Part shown: positions 22,295-38,498 of the stretch, piece by piece
Position numbering within the stretch: position 1 is the first letter of the stretch
Layout: each line of letters begins with the position of its first letter
Source: Tricholoma matsutake
Taxonomy: Eukaryota > Basidiomycota > Agaricomycetes > Agaricales > Tricholomataceae
Reading direction: 5' to 3'
DNA length: 64,000 nt
NCBI GenBank assembly: GCA_026075535.2
Contig: AP026542.1
Span: 5,828,001-5,892,000 of the forward strand
Notes under the pieces: generated by a model
Told to the model about the DNA's origin: nothing
Seen by the model: the letters and a program-made list of their open reading frames with translations, nothing else
Databases searched by the model: none
Translations under genes and position numbers: made by a program

Positions 22295-24117
22295 ATGAAG
22301 GTGGAATTTTTCATGATTTCAGTGTTCGTGCTGCTGAGTTTTGTCTGTACTCAGGTTCTCGCCATATTGTACAACGGTTACCAGGCAGCAGTTGAGGAAC
22401 CTCGTCTATTGGGAACTGTTGAGAACCAGGTATTAAATGCCGTTTGATCAAAAGATCATAGCTGATCGTCCGATCAAGTTGGGTATCCGGGAATGGTTGA
22501 CGTCCCAGGGCCATGAATTTATCGGTGAGTAGACGAGTTGTGGTCGAGGCTGTATCCTCATTCCCTTCTTTTTCAGTGGGTTGCTATTGGAGATTGCATG
22601 GTCACTGTTCTCAGAAGTGTTCTCCAGGTTTCCAGCGACAAAGAAGGACCGAATAGCGACTTCCAGAAGCACATTGTTGACGTGTGTTTTCTTTGTTTTT
22701 TCTGCAAATATCACGCGATGACATGAAGAATTTCAGGCCGAAGTGCTGATCACCACTCCTTTCCATCCCGGGTATGAAATCCAATACAGATCCCTCTCAG
22801 TTCACTTATCTTCTTGCTTTCTAGCTACCTCACTCGCGATCTCCTTGAGAAGGTAATCATGGATCTGTTCTAACCATTTGCACGTCCTTTCATCATCTTC
22901 CTCTAGGCAAAGAACCTCAAGCTTTGTATTACTGCTGGCGTCGGGTCCGACCACATTGATCTGAATGCTGCTGTTGAACGTAGAGTCCAAGTTTTGGAGG
23001 TAAGCATCAGGTTTTCCCTATGTTGCTCGTGATGCTTAGACTACAAAGGTTTCCGGTTCCAACGTTGTTTCCGTCGCTGAACACGTTGTTATGAGCATCC
23101 TTCTCCTAGTCCGCAACTTTATCCCGGCTCATGAGGTATTGTTTTTACCTAATCCATACATAAAATCTTTTCTGATCTATGTTTGTAGATGATTGAGCGT
23201 GGAGACTGGCAGGTATCAGATGTTGCGAGGAATGCCTTCGATTTGGAAGGCAAGGTCGTCGGTACCATTGGCGCAGGCAGAATCGGATACCGCGTCTTGC
23301 AACGCCTCGTGCCCTTCGATTGCAAAGAACTTCTCTATTATGACTATGCTCCTCTTCCCGCTGGTGTGTACAATAATTCCATGGCTTTGGCTTGAGTGAA
23401 GCTGATCTCTTTTTAGCGGCCGTTCATGCCGTCAATGCTCGCCGAGTTGAAGACTTGAAGGAGTTTGTCTCCCAGGTACCGCGCTTTGCATGAACGCCAA
23501 AATATTTCAATACTCAATACTTGAGCACAGTGCGATGTTGTCACCGTCAACTGCCCTCTGCACGAGGGCACACGTGGACTTGTAAACGCGGAGCTGTTGA
23601 AGCACTTCAAGAAGGGAGCGTGGTTAGTTAATACTGCTCGTGGTGCGATTTGTGACAAAGATGCTGTCGCTGAAGCACTGAAGAGCGGACACCTTGCCGG
23701 TTATTCCGGTGTGAACGTTTCTTGAAGAAAACTGGTTCGTCAGTTAATAGGTTATTTTTCCAGGTGATGTTTGGAATGTCCAGCCTGCTCCAAAGGAACA
23801 TGTTTGGCGTACCATGAAGAATCCGCTCGGGGGTGGTAACGGAATGGTGCCTCATTATTCCGGAACTACCCTTGACGCACAGGCTCGTTACGCTAACGGG
23901 ACCAAGAAGATCCTCGAAAATTACCTCACTGGCAAGCCGCAAGATCCTCAGAATGTTATCGTTGGCCTTGGTTTGTGATTTTTTTTAGTCGGTTAGTGCT
24001 CTAACTGATATGTTCCCAATGCAGGCAAGTACGAGACTAGTGCCTGTGAGTTTATAGTACTCCCATTCCTGATCCAACTGAGTTACTTATTCTACTGTCT
24101 TAGATGGCCAGCGTTGA
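22295..24117 (+). CDS. FDH1: NAD-dependent formate dehydrogenase
   Basis: Oxidises formate to CO2 with NAD+, part of methanol, methoxyl-aromatic or oxalate breakdown. Twelve or so exons. Exon 1 codes only Met-Lys (22295-22300). Landmarks in order: [56 protein letters not shown]; the Rossmann motif [47 protein letters not shown]; and [14 protein letters not shown] with the catalytic His. The protein ends SAYGQR. There is no N-terminal targeting extension, so it is probably cytosolic. One junction is wrong by one base: exon 3 ends in phase 1 at 22524 (ATCG before GTGAGT), while exon 4 from 22628 (GTTTCCAGC) must start in phase 0 to give ...FIVSSDKEG. All other junctions fit. Confidence 0.92.
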
Positions 24118-24381
24118 GACGAAGTGATCGCACGGACCTTAACTTGTATACTGCGTTAAAATCAATGTACTATCATACGGAGTATAAATTGTACACGATG
24201 CCAATATCAACGAGCGTATTTTTATTCAGCTTAGTGTTCACAACTTGATATGGACTTATATTAAAGTCAGTAGGTAAGTAACCTCAGCGCTTTAGTGACG
24301 TGCGCCATATCTTGACATTGCCTATGTAACTGACTATGTCCCGGGAGGAAAAAACAGGTAATGTGTACGAGAGCGCAAGTG

Positions 24382-25589
24382 TTATCGTTTGACCCAGGTG
24401 TACTAGAAGTGTGGGTTGATAAGACCGTCAATCAACAGTAACAGAAATATGAAGATACGCACCCGCTTGCGAGCTTTGGCAAGGCCAGTCTTCTTACGCT
24501 CAACCATACGGGGATCGCGCCTCAATAATTTGGCTGAAAGAGCAGAAGATGACCAAATGAGGTTGGCAGTAAAGAAAAGAACGAACCTCTCCTGAGGACT
24601 GGGTCTAGTTGAGGCTCGTGGGCAAGAAGGCCTTTTGCGATGCCGTGGGCGAGGGCGCCTGATTGCCCCGTTGAACCGCCGCCGCGAAGGATGGCAAAAG
24701 CATTATATGCTCCTAAAACCCCCGCGATTTTAAATGGACGGATAACGCGCTCGCGATCAGCCGGAACGGGGAAGTATTCAGCAAGAGGAAGATTGTTCAC
24801 CAGGATGGTAGTTGTCGACACTGTTACTGGAGGTGGGGAAGTTGTCTGTAAACCAAATATTTCCTCTATGGATTCTTCGGGTTGCGATGTTGTCGACTGA
24901 GATTGTGGATGCACAGGGATCATCCACACTCGAGCTGAACTTGTTTTTCGTTTCCCCACTGTGTACGACCGACCATAGCTATCCAATATAACCTTTTTTC
25001 TTTGTCCACGAGCCAAGAAGGCATCCTTCTTTCCACTTTCGAACATGGCAATAATCTGACCAATGCCTTCCGCTAAGTCTGTGCAGCCAGCGGTTGTAGC
25101 AATTCGGAAGTAGTCATTGAGTTCGTTTAGAAGTGTTGTTACTCGTCGGTAGCGAGCTGTTGTCATTTTGCTCTGGAAATCGGCCGTCATTTCATCCTGA
25201 CCTTTCCAGACAGGTCTAAGAGGAAGCAAGCTTTCTCTTGCGAACGCGGGAAGGGGGAAGAGTTGAAGGGCTTTAAGAGCGCCACGAGCATGGGAGTTGG
25301 CGTTCTGGAGTTGTATCACTTGATCATAATAGACAGGGCGACCGGTGTAAAAGCTCGGTGACTCTGGCTTGGTTTTGATGACTTCGTCATCCCAAAACTC
25401 ATCTTCACTGTCTTCTTCGTCTCTGCTTGGATTCCGCCTCCTCCTGCCCCCTCTGCTGTTAGCATTGCGGTATTCTGATCCTTGAAAACCTCTTCCAATG
25501 TTGTGCAGTTGTACAGTAGGGATGAAAGGCCGTGAAGTCGAGTACGCTCTGTGAAAAGAATGGCATAGAGATTGTCGCAGCACATTCAT
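24382..25589 (-). CDS. MRPS9: mitochondrial small-subunit ribosomal protein uS9m
   Basis: Component of the mitochondrial ribosome small subunit. Exons 25589-24587, 24533-24463 and 24402-24382 sum to 365 codons. The N-terminus, MNVLRQSLCHSFHRAYSTSR, is a typical arginine/serine-rich mitochondrial presequence. An in-frame ATG 25 codons upstream (25664) would bury it, so I start at 25589. The C-terminal third is the S9 domain: YTVGKRKTSSARVW, then VNNLPLAEYF, the glycine-rich GGGSTGQSGALAHGIAKGL, and RRDPRMVERKKTGLAKAR. It ends KRYTWVKR, the universal S9 tail that reaches the P-site tRNA. The last exon is 21 bases including the stop. An acidic insert (EEDSEDEFWDDE) sits between presequence and domain. 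Confidence 0.93.
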
Positions 25590-25788
25590 ATGGGGCGAGC
25601 TCAGAGGAGAAAGAATTGTCACGTGCTCGCGTGCGGCTTCAACGTTTAAGCTTTCGAGCTTCAAGCTTACAGTGGTAGTCCTTGTTGGAACTTAGCCACT
25701 GTTACAGCATATCAGATTCTGAAACTTTGCAATATCCTGGCAATCACATTCTTTCACTCAGCTGCTTCAACTTGGGCATTCCTACATC

Positions 25789-28604
25789 ATGACCTCACTT
25801 GAGCAGAATTTCTCCGGGGCATTAAGCACATGGAGAGGTGTGTACTCAGGCTCCACACTCCTTCGGCATCAAACCCTCTTGTTTTCAGATATTAATCTTA
25901 CAGAACTGCAAAAGACTTTAGACGCACAAGGTATCGAACTCGTCGACAATCAAAAGGAGAGCGTATTAGGTCGCAAAGCTTTGGCGGACAAGACGAAAGG
26001 TTTTCACCTTCTTCCTCCCTATGCGCACAATAACTTAATTCCACTTTTCAGAGTTCAAGAAGATTTCGGAGGCTGAGAAGCCAAATGCATTCAAGGGTTT
26101 ACTCAAAGGTACGTTGGATCATTTCCGCAATTTAGCTTCACTGCTCAGTGCTTTTATCCAGCCTACCAAACGGAAATTGATAACCTTACTAAACGTTCAA
26201 AGGCGTCTGAAAACGCTTTCTTGAACGTTTATAAAATCCTAGCAGAAGCTCCCGATCCTTATCCCCTTCTTGAGGCTGCAGTCGTGCGACCTTGAACACT
26301 CTCTCCCTCTTTCTCACCTAATTTTGTCTACGAAGGACCAAACTGTCAAGGTCGCGGAAGCTTTGGAGGTCGAGACTGAATTACGTCGACTGCGAGAAGA
26401 GAACGTGGATCTGCGAAGACGCGTCACCGAATTTTCGGTCATCGAAACGTCCAAGAAAAAGCTAGAGTCCAGAGTAGAACAACTGGACCAGAAGGTATAT
26501 TCATACTATCCGCCAGCAATTCGCACTTAGTCCCTGCTAGATGGATGAAATGATTCAAGACAAAGTGTCGCAGAAAGAGAACGAGCTCAATGCCACGTAT
26601 GACGAGAGGCTTAGGAACTACGAGGAGCGGTGGGTAGCGTGTTGTTGTTATGTTTCCTTCAATGACTTGAGGTTGTCGAAACTTTGCAAGTGAACAAGAT
26701 CTGCATCGTCAAGTTTCTCTGGCGAAAAGTCAATTACGTGACTTGCGAATGTCGAACGACTCAAATCAAGCTAAGCTTTTGAATCACAGTCAACGACAGG
26801 GTACATTTCGATCCTGTGTCTCGTTCTTATTGTTTCTTATTTCTGCTTGACAGATCAGGAGGTAGTTGCCAAGCTTGCCGAGGTGGACATGATTGTGGCA
26901 GACCTGGACCGAGCCAACAGCCGTGTCGCCACTGTAGAACGACGTAATGTGCGTCCGCCGGCCTTGCGGGGAGATTCTCGCTAACCTCAATCGTCAGGAA
27001 ATCTTGCGTGCCGAAATTGAGACCATGCGTAGTGGAAGCGATGCTTCGGACCGGTGGGTGATTCAATTATTTTCCAGAGCTCTTGTTCACCCATTGTCTG
27101 TCAGTGTGAAGTCTTTGGAATTACAAATTACTGAACTTGAGCATGAATCTGAACGTATGTCCCGAGCTCAAGAGGCTCAAAGAGCTGTTATGTCGGAAGT
27201 CGAGGCAGCGGCGGCAAAGAAAGTTGATGATATATCCAAAGACATCTCAAAGAAGGCCTGTTGGACGAGTAATTATGCGCTGTTGCAATTAATTCTCATT
27301 TCATCCACAGGTCGAGGAGATAGAGCAGCTGAAGCAGAAGTTAAAGCAATATCATGATTACGATGAGATCAAGCGCGAGTTAGAGATCATGAAGGTAAAT
27401 AGAGTCTTAGAAGTCTTCTTGTTCACCATTTCTCCCTGCTCTAGTATGTCGAGTTCGCCGGTCTGGACGAGGACGAGGAGGACGATAGCGATTACGTCAC
27501 AGGACCTGGACTGCGTCTTCCAAATCCCAATGCTATGAAGGCCAATGGCAAGCACGGAAATTCTCTCGAAGCTCTGCTTGCAACGAAGAACAAACGGATT
27601 CTGGAAGAGATGACGAAGTTCAGAGTGAGTTTAACTACCTGAGTGCAATCTGCGAATCCTGAAGTCTCATACCATCATAGATTCTGCACAGTGAACTTGA
27701 ACAATCACTGCGGTCTGTTGAAGACCAGCTCAGCACTACGTCCTCAGAGTTAGAGCAACAGAAAATTCTCAATGAGAAGCTTGAAAATGACCTGTTTTCG
27801 GTGAACAAACATAAGCCCAATATACCCTCCGAGTCGGGAGGGCTTGATGCTTTGGCATCTTTGGACCTGGGGAGGAAATCAACGGTAAACCGTTCAATAT
27901 TCTCCGTGAATTTTGCCTCTGAAAGGAGAAAAGGATTTGACCACCCGGCCAATACCCTTTACATCATCTGCAGACACCTCCATTTTACCCATTGTCACCA
28001 GTCAACGAGACCGTTTTAGGCAGCGCAATGCTGAGCTTGAAGATGTTTGTTCATGTTCCATGTTCGTAGTCGGGTCAAGCTAAAATTTCGAAACTGGTCC
28101 AGGAACTGCGAAAACAATTTCAGATAATTTCAGAGCTCCGCACTGAAATCAAAAGCTTGCAATCCGACAACCTCAAACTTTACGAGAAAGTTCGATATAT
28201 GCAAAGTTACAGGGAAGAAGCTGGCTCGCGGCCTCCAACCTCCCAACTTGATCCTCTGCCCGCTCCTGCTACACGTTCAGATGACATGAGCAAGTATCAT
28301 GAAAGGTATGAAGAAGCCATGAATCCATTCGAAGCATTCCGTGGACGTGTAAGATGCCGCTCGCTTTCTTGAAGACATCTGATGATACTGTCATCGTCAG
28401 GAGGCCACAAGAGCATACCAGAATCTCAATCCCGTGGAACGAGGTGTTCTCGTCCTGACACGATCCATCCTGGGTAATCGCCGCGCCCGGGCTTTTTTCA
28501 TCATCTATGCTCTTGCACTGCATATTCTTGTTATGTTTACAACTTATGAGTGTACAAGTTCATCAACGACGCAACTCCAGAAACAACCGGGACCATTTCA
28601 ATAG
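25789..28604 (+). CDS. CASP/Coy1 family golgin
   Basis: Golgi-tethered coiled-coil protein involved in retrograde traffic. The gene is split into many small exons; joining them gives a long coiled coil from about residue 20 to near the end. Heptad-rich stretches include [15 protein letters not shown] and [16 protein letters not shown]. An acidic patch, [12 protein letters not shown], lies in the middle. The C-terminal CASP domain is recognisable: [20 protein letters not shown], then the [15 protein letters not shown] box, then [21 protein letters not shown] single C-terminal anchor follows ([19 protein letters not shown]) with a basic segment [10 protein letters not shown] before it. The N-terminal homology begins at [17 protein letters not shown]. 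The start lies 199 bases from that of uS9m, in divergent orientation. Function is inferred from the family. Confidence 0.9.
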
Positions 28605-28725
28605 CTAGAGCATGGAGAATATTCACGATAATTAAACAATATATTGAGGATATAGGGTAGACAGCAATTAAGCAGGGTTTAGTACAAGTACTTCTTGGTT
28701 GATGAACCTGAAGAGGAATAATAGT

Positions 28726-31077
28726 CTAACTGCGACTCTGGTGAAATGAAAGTGCTTGGTCGACCCCAGTGAGGATTGGTTTCATGGCCTGCAGATACAG
28801 TTAGCCATAGTTTATACAAGGCTCGAACTTACAGTTTCCACTCGCGTGGCATCAATCCCATGTTGGTGTGCAGTTCGAATGAGCGCTTCAACCTTTTCAT
28901 GAATTTTAGAAATATATCCTATCATTTTGGCTGCCTTTGCTGTCCTCTGTACCGCAGTAGCAGTAGCTAGGCTCTGAAGTTCCATTGGAGGTGGGTATAT
29001 TGCGGTCCAAAATTGTCGCAAAAATTCATTCGCAGCAGTTTGACATGTTGTCATTTGTCTAATAAGACCGTCTGGGATATCATCTACAGATATTTAGCAT
29101 AAAGGTGAGTAATAAGGATGGTAGCACGCACTTTTTGTTGACTTCGCGTCTAAACGAGCTGCCACGTTCTGCGTCATGACCCCTATTGCCGACTCTCCTG
29201 CTTTACGCTCGATCTTAAGCTACAGAAAACAGTGGTGCGAAGTCCGCGACAGCTGCTATGAGAAAGAGTACTTAGCCTGACCTCGGTAAGATCCTTGTCC
29301 CACTCTCGCAAGCTATCCCTGATCCCGTGAATGATTGCAGAAATATTTAAATCCTGTCATCTAGGACTGAAGTTGCGGTAATAGATGTCCAATGACGTCA
29401 CCCACCTTCGCAGCACCATTCGCTGTCGATGAATTTGACATTCTCCCATCGAAATATCGTTGTCTATCCTGCATATCAAGAATGATTCCCGTAGAAGCTT
29501 CCGGGTCGTGCAAATCATCGAGGTCTATTTGACCATATATGTCCTGAAGCAAGGTCGCGAAGAGGTCTCATGAATACCAACGAGGCACATACTTCTCCGG
29601 TATCAAAGCGTATCTTTTTGGCTGGAGGTTCTCCCCTATGATGTCTTGCGATTTGCTGTGCAACATGAACAGGCTGAATTGTGCTTACAAGGCTGAGTTC
29701 AACAATCTTTCTGAATGTTCATTAAATTTTCGGATGAGAGGCAGTGCGCCTTTCTGCCTCCCAGCCTGCATTGTGATGTCTTTTTTATTCCCAGTCTACT
29801 AACAAATCAGTCAGTGCAGAATTGTTTAATTCCTGCTTCGTCACCTCGTCATGATCCTCAAGTGTTGCACCAAGGTCCATGAATATGTCCACCACCTCGT
29901 TCCTCTGGCGTCGAGGTTCTAGTTCTAAGACGAAAGATCAGAAACCTATTCACATATTCATGGTTTACACCACCTACCATCATCATCTTTTTCCAAATAT
30001 TTGTCAAAAATGGGATCATCATTCACAACATGTTGTGCGGCCGACGACCGTATAGATGCACGGTGAGCATTGAAGAGTTTGGACTGAAAATATCTCTTCC
30101 AAAAACTTTCTTCCGATAACTGTCGCAAGGTCTTAGCAGGTATCAAGTTGAGGACACGACTCATAGCAATGTCATACTTTGCTTGGGACATTTTCAGTAT
30201 AGGCCTTGGCAACAACCGGGTACTCGTCAAAAATATCGTGAACTAGCTGAGGAGTGATCCTGATTTTGATCTCCCCGCCTTCAACAGTTTCAGGGCGTGG
30301 ATCCACCAGTTGCCCAGGCTTTCCCTTTCGCTGACTTTCAGATGCAGCTTGCGCTAGGAGCAGATGCTATTGCAAATGGGTGAGAAGCAGTGATACAATG
30401 AACGTAGAATGTGTCATATACTTCACGGCCGTCCCAAAATTCAGCTTCTGTAATTTGGCCACTCATGACAAGATCTCGATGCAAAGCACCCAAATCAGGG
30501 TTACTCATGAGTACCTTCTTGCGTAATCGAAAATCGCTAGCGGAATCATTGCCGGGAATCACAGGTGTTGACCCACGGCCACTTGACACTGACGCAGCTC
30601 TCGATGTCGAGGGACGTGAGGGACCAGCCGGTGGCCTGGGAGTTGGCGCATTTGAGGCTGAAGAAGGAAGAACAGCAGACGAGGTTGTAGAAAATGCAGG
30701 CTTTTGAGGATCATGTAGGCTTCGGTTGCGACTTATTATGCTGGTAAGTTCCTTCTTGAACTTTTCACGCTCCATATAAGCGACAGGCTGTGGCGACGTG
30801 AAGGTGAAGTTGTGCCCATTGTCATCACCCAGTAGCCCCACTTTCATACGAACTTGTGCAGCACCCTCCTTACTGCAAAATAAGGCTTTGCATGGAGGAT
30901 AGGTAAGAGACAAAACAGGAGAGGTGAAAATTACTGACAAGCGGCTTCAGAGTAGGCAACGCGAACAGGAGTAGCTTTCTTGCCATCCTGGGTCCACTGA
31001 AGATGAGTGTCTGTGAGTTCTAGCGTGCCTGGTGCCTTTTTGTAGGACGCCTTTGCGACACAGACCAAGGTAGGCAT
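28726..31077 (-). CDS. TFB1: TFIIH core subunit Tfb1/p62
   Basis: Subunit of the general transcription and nucleotide-excision repair factor TFIIH. About a dozen exons. The N-terminal PH-type domain begins ASYKKAPGTLELTDTHLQW and continues with FCSKEGAAQVRMKVGLL and YMEREKFKKELTSII. Two BSD domains follow: one around DLVMSGQITEAEFWDGRE, the other around RQLSEESFWKRYFQSKLFNAH, both with the conserved FW. The C-terminal region contains TQNVAARLDAKSTK and the helical KAAKMIGYISKIHEKVEAL. Several introns leave the frame open and must be removed by hand (for example the 48-bp intron within VPSK/TLRQLSEE). I start at MPTLVCVA (31077). A further ATG at 31175 would need a 35-bp intron and would overlap the neighbour's start codon. 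The 3' end converges with the golgin gene, 121 bases apart. Confidence 0.92.
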
Positions 31078-31164
31078 AGAACGGTAAGACCCATGCTTCC
31101 AAACGAATCCTGTCACCTTATTCGATTATGTAAGCCGCTTTACGTGCTTACCATCGACAGTTGA
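31078..31164. promoter_or_regulatory. 87-bp bidirectional promoter, TFB1 and PHOSPHO-type phosphatase
   Basis: The two start codons face away from each other with 87 bases between them, so both transcription starts and any control sites must sit here or inside the other gene. No TATA box is visible. If TFB1 really starts at 31175, the two coding regions would overlap by 11 bases head to head. Confidence 0.6.
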
Positions 31165-32184
31165 ATGTCTGCCATCCACCGCCAACTAGTAGTCTTTGAT
31201 TTTGACTGGTAAACGCGCTTCCTTTTCATTCAAATATGTTTTTCATCCATTCTAGGTCTCTTGCAGACCAGGACTCCGACAGATGGATCTTCGAGGTGCT
31301 TGCCCCAGATATACGTCGAAAAATGAAGACCGAGCATGCAGAAATCCAGTGGACCGATCTGGTGTAAGCATGTGCACACAGTATTCTTGCTATCAACTGC
31401 ACATCCTGAAAATCAAGGTCCAAATCGCTTCGAGAGGCGCATGCTCGAGGCATCACAAGAGATGACATCGAGCACGCCCTGGAAATCATGCCATTTGTCT
31501 GTAAACTTCATGTTGCTTCTTCTCAAATATCTGATTACGAATCAAGCACCCTGCCATGGTTCGGGGCGTTTCCAAGTTGAAAGAAGCTGGCAAGACTACA
31601 TTTTTTTGTTTGTCAAATGCGAATGAGGTGTTCATTAACACGATCTTAAAGGTGGGAAAGCTTTCTCCTGCAAGACCAAATTAGACCCTGTTGTCACAGT
31701 CAAAGAAGCTCGAGACTCTTTTTGAGGAGATCGTAACGAATCCTGCTGAGTGGGATGCATCAGGCCTCTTGAAGTTGAGGCGAAGGGTTGACCCTAGTGG
31801 TCCCCAACACAATTGCACCGTAGGCTGCAGCCCCAACATGTGCAAAGGTATGGTTCGTGCAGTTTATAATTACTGTCAGCTCAATGTTTATCAGGTGAAG
31901 AGCTCGATGCATTCTTGGCAAGACATGGCCCGACATACGACCGTATAATTTATGTTGGCGACGGGACCAATGACTATTGTCCAGCTTTACATCTACGAAG
32001 GTTTGTGTAGTTCATCTTTGTATACGGCTAATGAAACGCTTCGCTGGGTATTAGTCAGGACCTGCTGCTCTGTCGAAGCTTCCGTGGCCTCCAGAAGAGG
32101 ATTGCCAAAGAAGGTGGATTGCGATGCCAAGTTCAATACTGGGTAGGCGCCTGGGAAGTAGAGGAGGTCTTTGGTCAACTTTGA
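31165..32184 (+). CDS. PHOSPHO1/2-type HAD phosphatase
   Basis: HAD-superfamily phosphatase related to animal PHOSPHO1 (phosphoethanolamine/phosphocholine) and PHOSPHO2 (pyridoxal phosphate). Seven exons (31165-31208, 31256-31363, 31418-31496, 31547-31651, 31700-31847, 31895-32000, 32055-32184) sum to 240 codons (239 residues), the family length. HAD motif I is VVFDFDWSLADQDSD, motif II is FFCLSNANEVF, and motif IV is IIYVGDGTNDYCPALHL. The family-specific block EIVTNPAEWDASGLLKLRRR with HNCTVGCSPNMCKGEELD is intact, as is the C-terminal QVQYWVGAWEVEE. No single open frame shows the protein because every exon is short. The substrate in fungi is not established; the assignment is to family only. 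Confidence 0.9.
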
Positions 32185-32389
32185 AGAAATTACCTGTCAT
32201 AGGCACAAGGATCTTGCGCTCTTGACCTTCAAACTAGAATGGATGGAAATACGATATATACAATACGGGAGTCTGGCTCCGCGTTGATGTTCAAGCCAAT
32301 TTTAAATGGTAAAGGAAAATTGCAAAAAATCCTACTTGAGTGGTGGATTCCGAGCTTATAAAAAAGGTGACGCTTGACAAACCTACTAC

Positions 32390-36487
<4,098 letters not shown>

Positions 36488-37447
36488 GTCGACGTCGCTA
36501 GGCTCGGTTGAGTGCTCTAGTTCAATGATACTTGAGCGATACTTTGAGCGATATCGACGGTTCGAGGATAGCGTACACAGCGTTCTCGACAACGAGCGTG
36601 GCGGTCAGGAGCAGCGTGTATGTAACCGCAAAAGGTTAACTTGGTCACAGTACGTAGTGCTACATCTCTACCAACATTACTACTATTCCTTTCTCTGCCT
36701 CAAGCAGCAGCTTTGGGCCCTGTCCTACTGACAAGAACGAAGAAGGGATGTCTAACGACAGAAATATCTGCTTCTTGAATCGTTTTGCTATAGAAACGAT
36801 GGTTTCCCGGTTCCATACTCCCAGATGATAGACCTTACCTAAACGCTGTGCCATCGATAGTGCGACGTCTGAGCTTAATGATCGAGACAATGAGGTAGCC
36901 GGAGCATGTTGTCCAGTCTTCACCAATTAAGTACCCAGGACCTTTTTATCAAGATGGAACCTACAGTTGTGGGAGGCATAGCACATGCCCAGTCTTTGCA
37001 CAAACTACCTTGCAAGCAAGCCCTTCCGACATCGGCAGGAGAACACTCCGTAGTCCCAATCCATATCATATGTGAATCTACGAGTCGTATAACTTGCAAG
37101 GCAAGGGCGGGTAGCGATGGATCAGACGATGCCAGATATCGGGTGTCAACGGATGCCATGGCTCTTGTCGACGTTGAGATTCTTGTCACCGAGGTCGTCT
37201 ATACTAATTACAGTAACGTGACTTGATACACATGTTGCCTGTTCATATTCAGCACCACCGCAAAACTTTAGTATAGTTATCAGTGGCCGCCCATCGCTCC
37301 CTGCTTGGCCCCTTGGGCCCTTCTACGAGCTCGTCTGTTTCGAAGTTGCGATTTCTGTGGGCAATGTTTCTGCAAACATCTGTAAATATTGACACAATAC
37401 TTACTTCATCACGCCAAAGATACGCCAACGACTTGCCAACGACTACT
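36488..37447. other. divergent intergenic region, YAK1 and GRF gene
   Basis: 960 bases with no supported gene. Open frames at 36660-36926 and 36906-37226 have no recognisable motif and overlap one another on opposite strands. The region probably holds the YAK1 5' leader and both promoters. Confidence 0.4.
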
Positions 37448-38498
37448 ATGGCTGCTGTTCATTCGGACTCTCCAATAGATGCGGATGGGGTTGTTCGGTG
37501 CTTTAGACATGGTCTAAAAGCTGCTTTACTGACAAGTCACACTGTTACTAATCCCAACCGGTAAACTAGCCCATACTTCTTTCCTCCACGTATCAATTAA
37601 CTCCAGTCAAGTCAGTTCTATCGCTGCCCCAAAGATAGGAGTGACAAAGACCATTGCGAATTCTTCTGTATACTTTTCACTTTCTATTTATTAAATTTCC
37701 TTCCCTAATTCTGCAACAGACTGGGCCGATGAGCTCCATCGTGAACATAATCTCCCTTCGCCGTCATCCGCTAGAAGGCCTTCTCAATCACAAGGCCAAC
37801 AGACTCCTCGATACCTTCCGGTGACTCCTCGAAAGAGAACCTTTGATTCCACATATCCACTCACCCCTCCTGAACCAACTCCTTCCCAAAAGCGGAAGAA
37901 AACCATAGAAGAGGCGCTCGCAGAGCATTCGACTCCCACTCAGACTCGGGCAGCTCACTCGATCCTCGAACGTGAGGAAGCGGAGGATGACAACGAGGAT
38001 GCGCTGTGGACAAGCTTAACTCCACCAAGCAGCTCGCAAAAACTCAAGACCCGCTCCGGTGAACCTAGTCAGAGTTATGGCTCTACTTCCACGCTGACAG
38101 ACACAGTATGTGCACAACTATGACATCACAAGCTAACGCTGAGTTCGTTCCCAGGATGATCCGTTCGTCGTGGCGTCTTCTCAAGAGAGCCAGGTGACTT
38201 CGACCACATATGACCCTCCTGGTAAGGGAACGGAGCTGTCCCCTGACACACTTCTAAGTGCGTTAGACATGATTCCCGAATACGTGCGAAAACTTGAAAG
38301 AAAGAAAATCGCTGCTGAAAAAGGTAGTGATGCTAAAGCTAAGAGGATCGCTGAATTGGAAGCAGAAGTCGAGAAGTATGTCCTGAAGCAATACTTTTTG
38401 AACATTGAAGTAGACGATTGACTGTTCTTGCTAGATTGAAGGAGAGAAATAACGCCTTGAAAATAACCATTGAAATGCTTGCATCTCCGCGGGATTGA
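37448..38498 (+). CDS. GRF-type zinc finger protein with C-terminal coiled coil
   Basis: GRF zinc fingers bind nucleic acid and occur in DNA repair and RNA-processing proteins. Five exons (37448-37560, 37612-37667, 37720-38105, 38155-38375, 38435-38498) sum to 280 codons. The finger is built from three exons: VVRCFRHGLKAALLTSHTV, then NPNRQFYRCP, then CEFFYWADEL. This matches the usual C-x-H/C, GRxFYxC and CxFFxWAD pattern, with Gln replacing the Gly-Arg of the name-giving motif. The middle is Ser/Pro/Thr-rich with a basic cluster (SQKRKKTIEE), a possible nuclear signal. The C-terminus (KLERKKIAAEKGSDAKAKR and on) is a predicted coiled coil. Partner and role are unknown. Confidence 0.8.

Noticed and set aside
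31168..31175. TFB1 start at 31175 with a 35-bp intron
   Set aside because: The intron would be shorter than any other in the window and the start would overlap the divergent gene's first codons; MPTLVCVA at 31077 is simpler.
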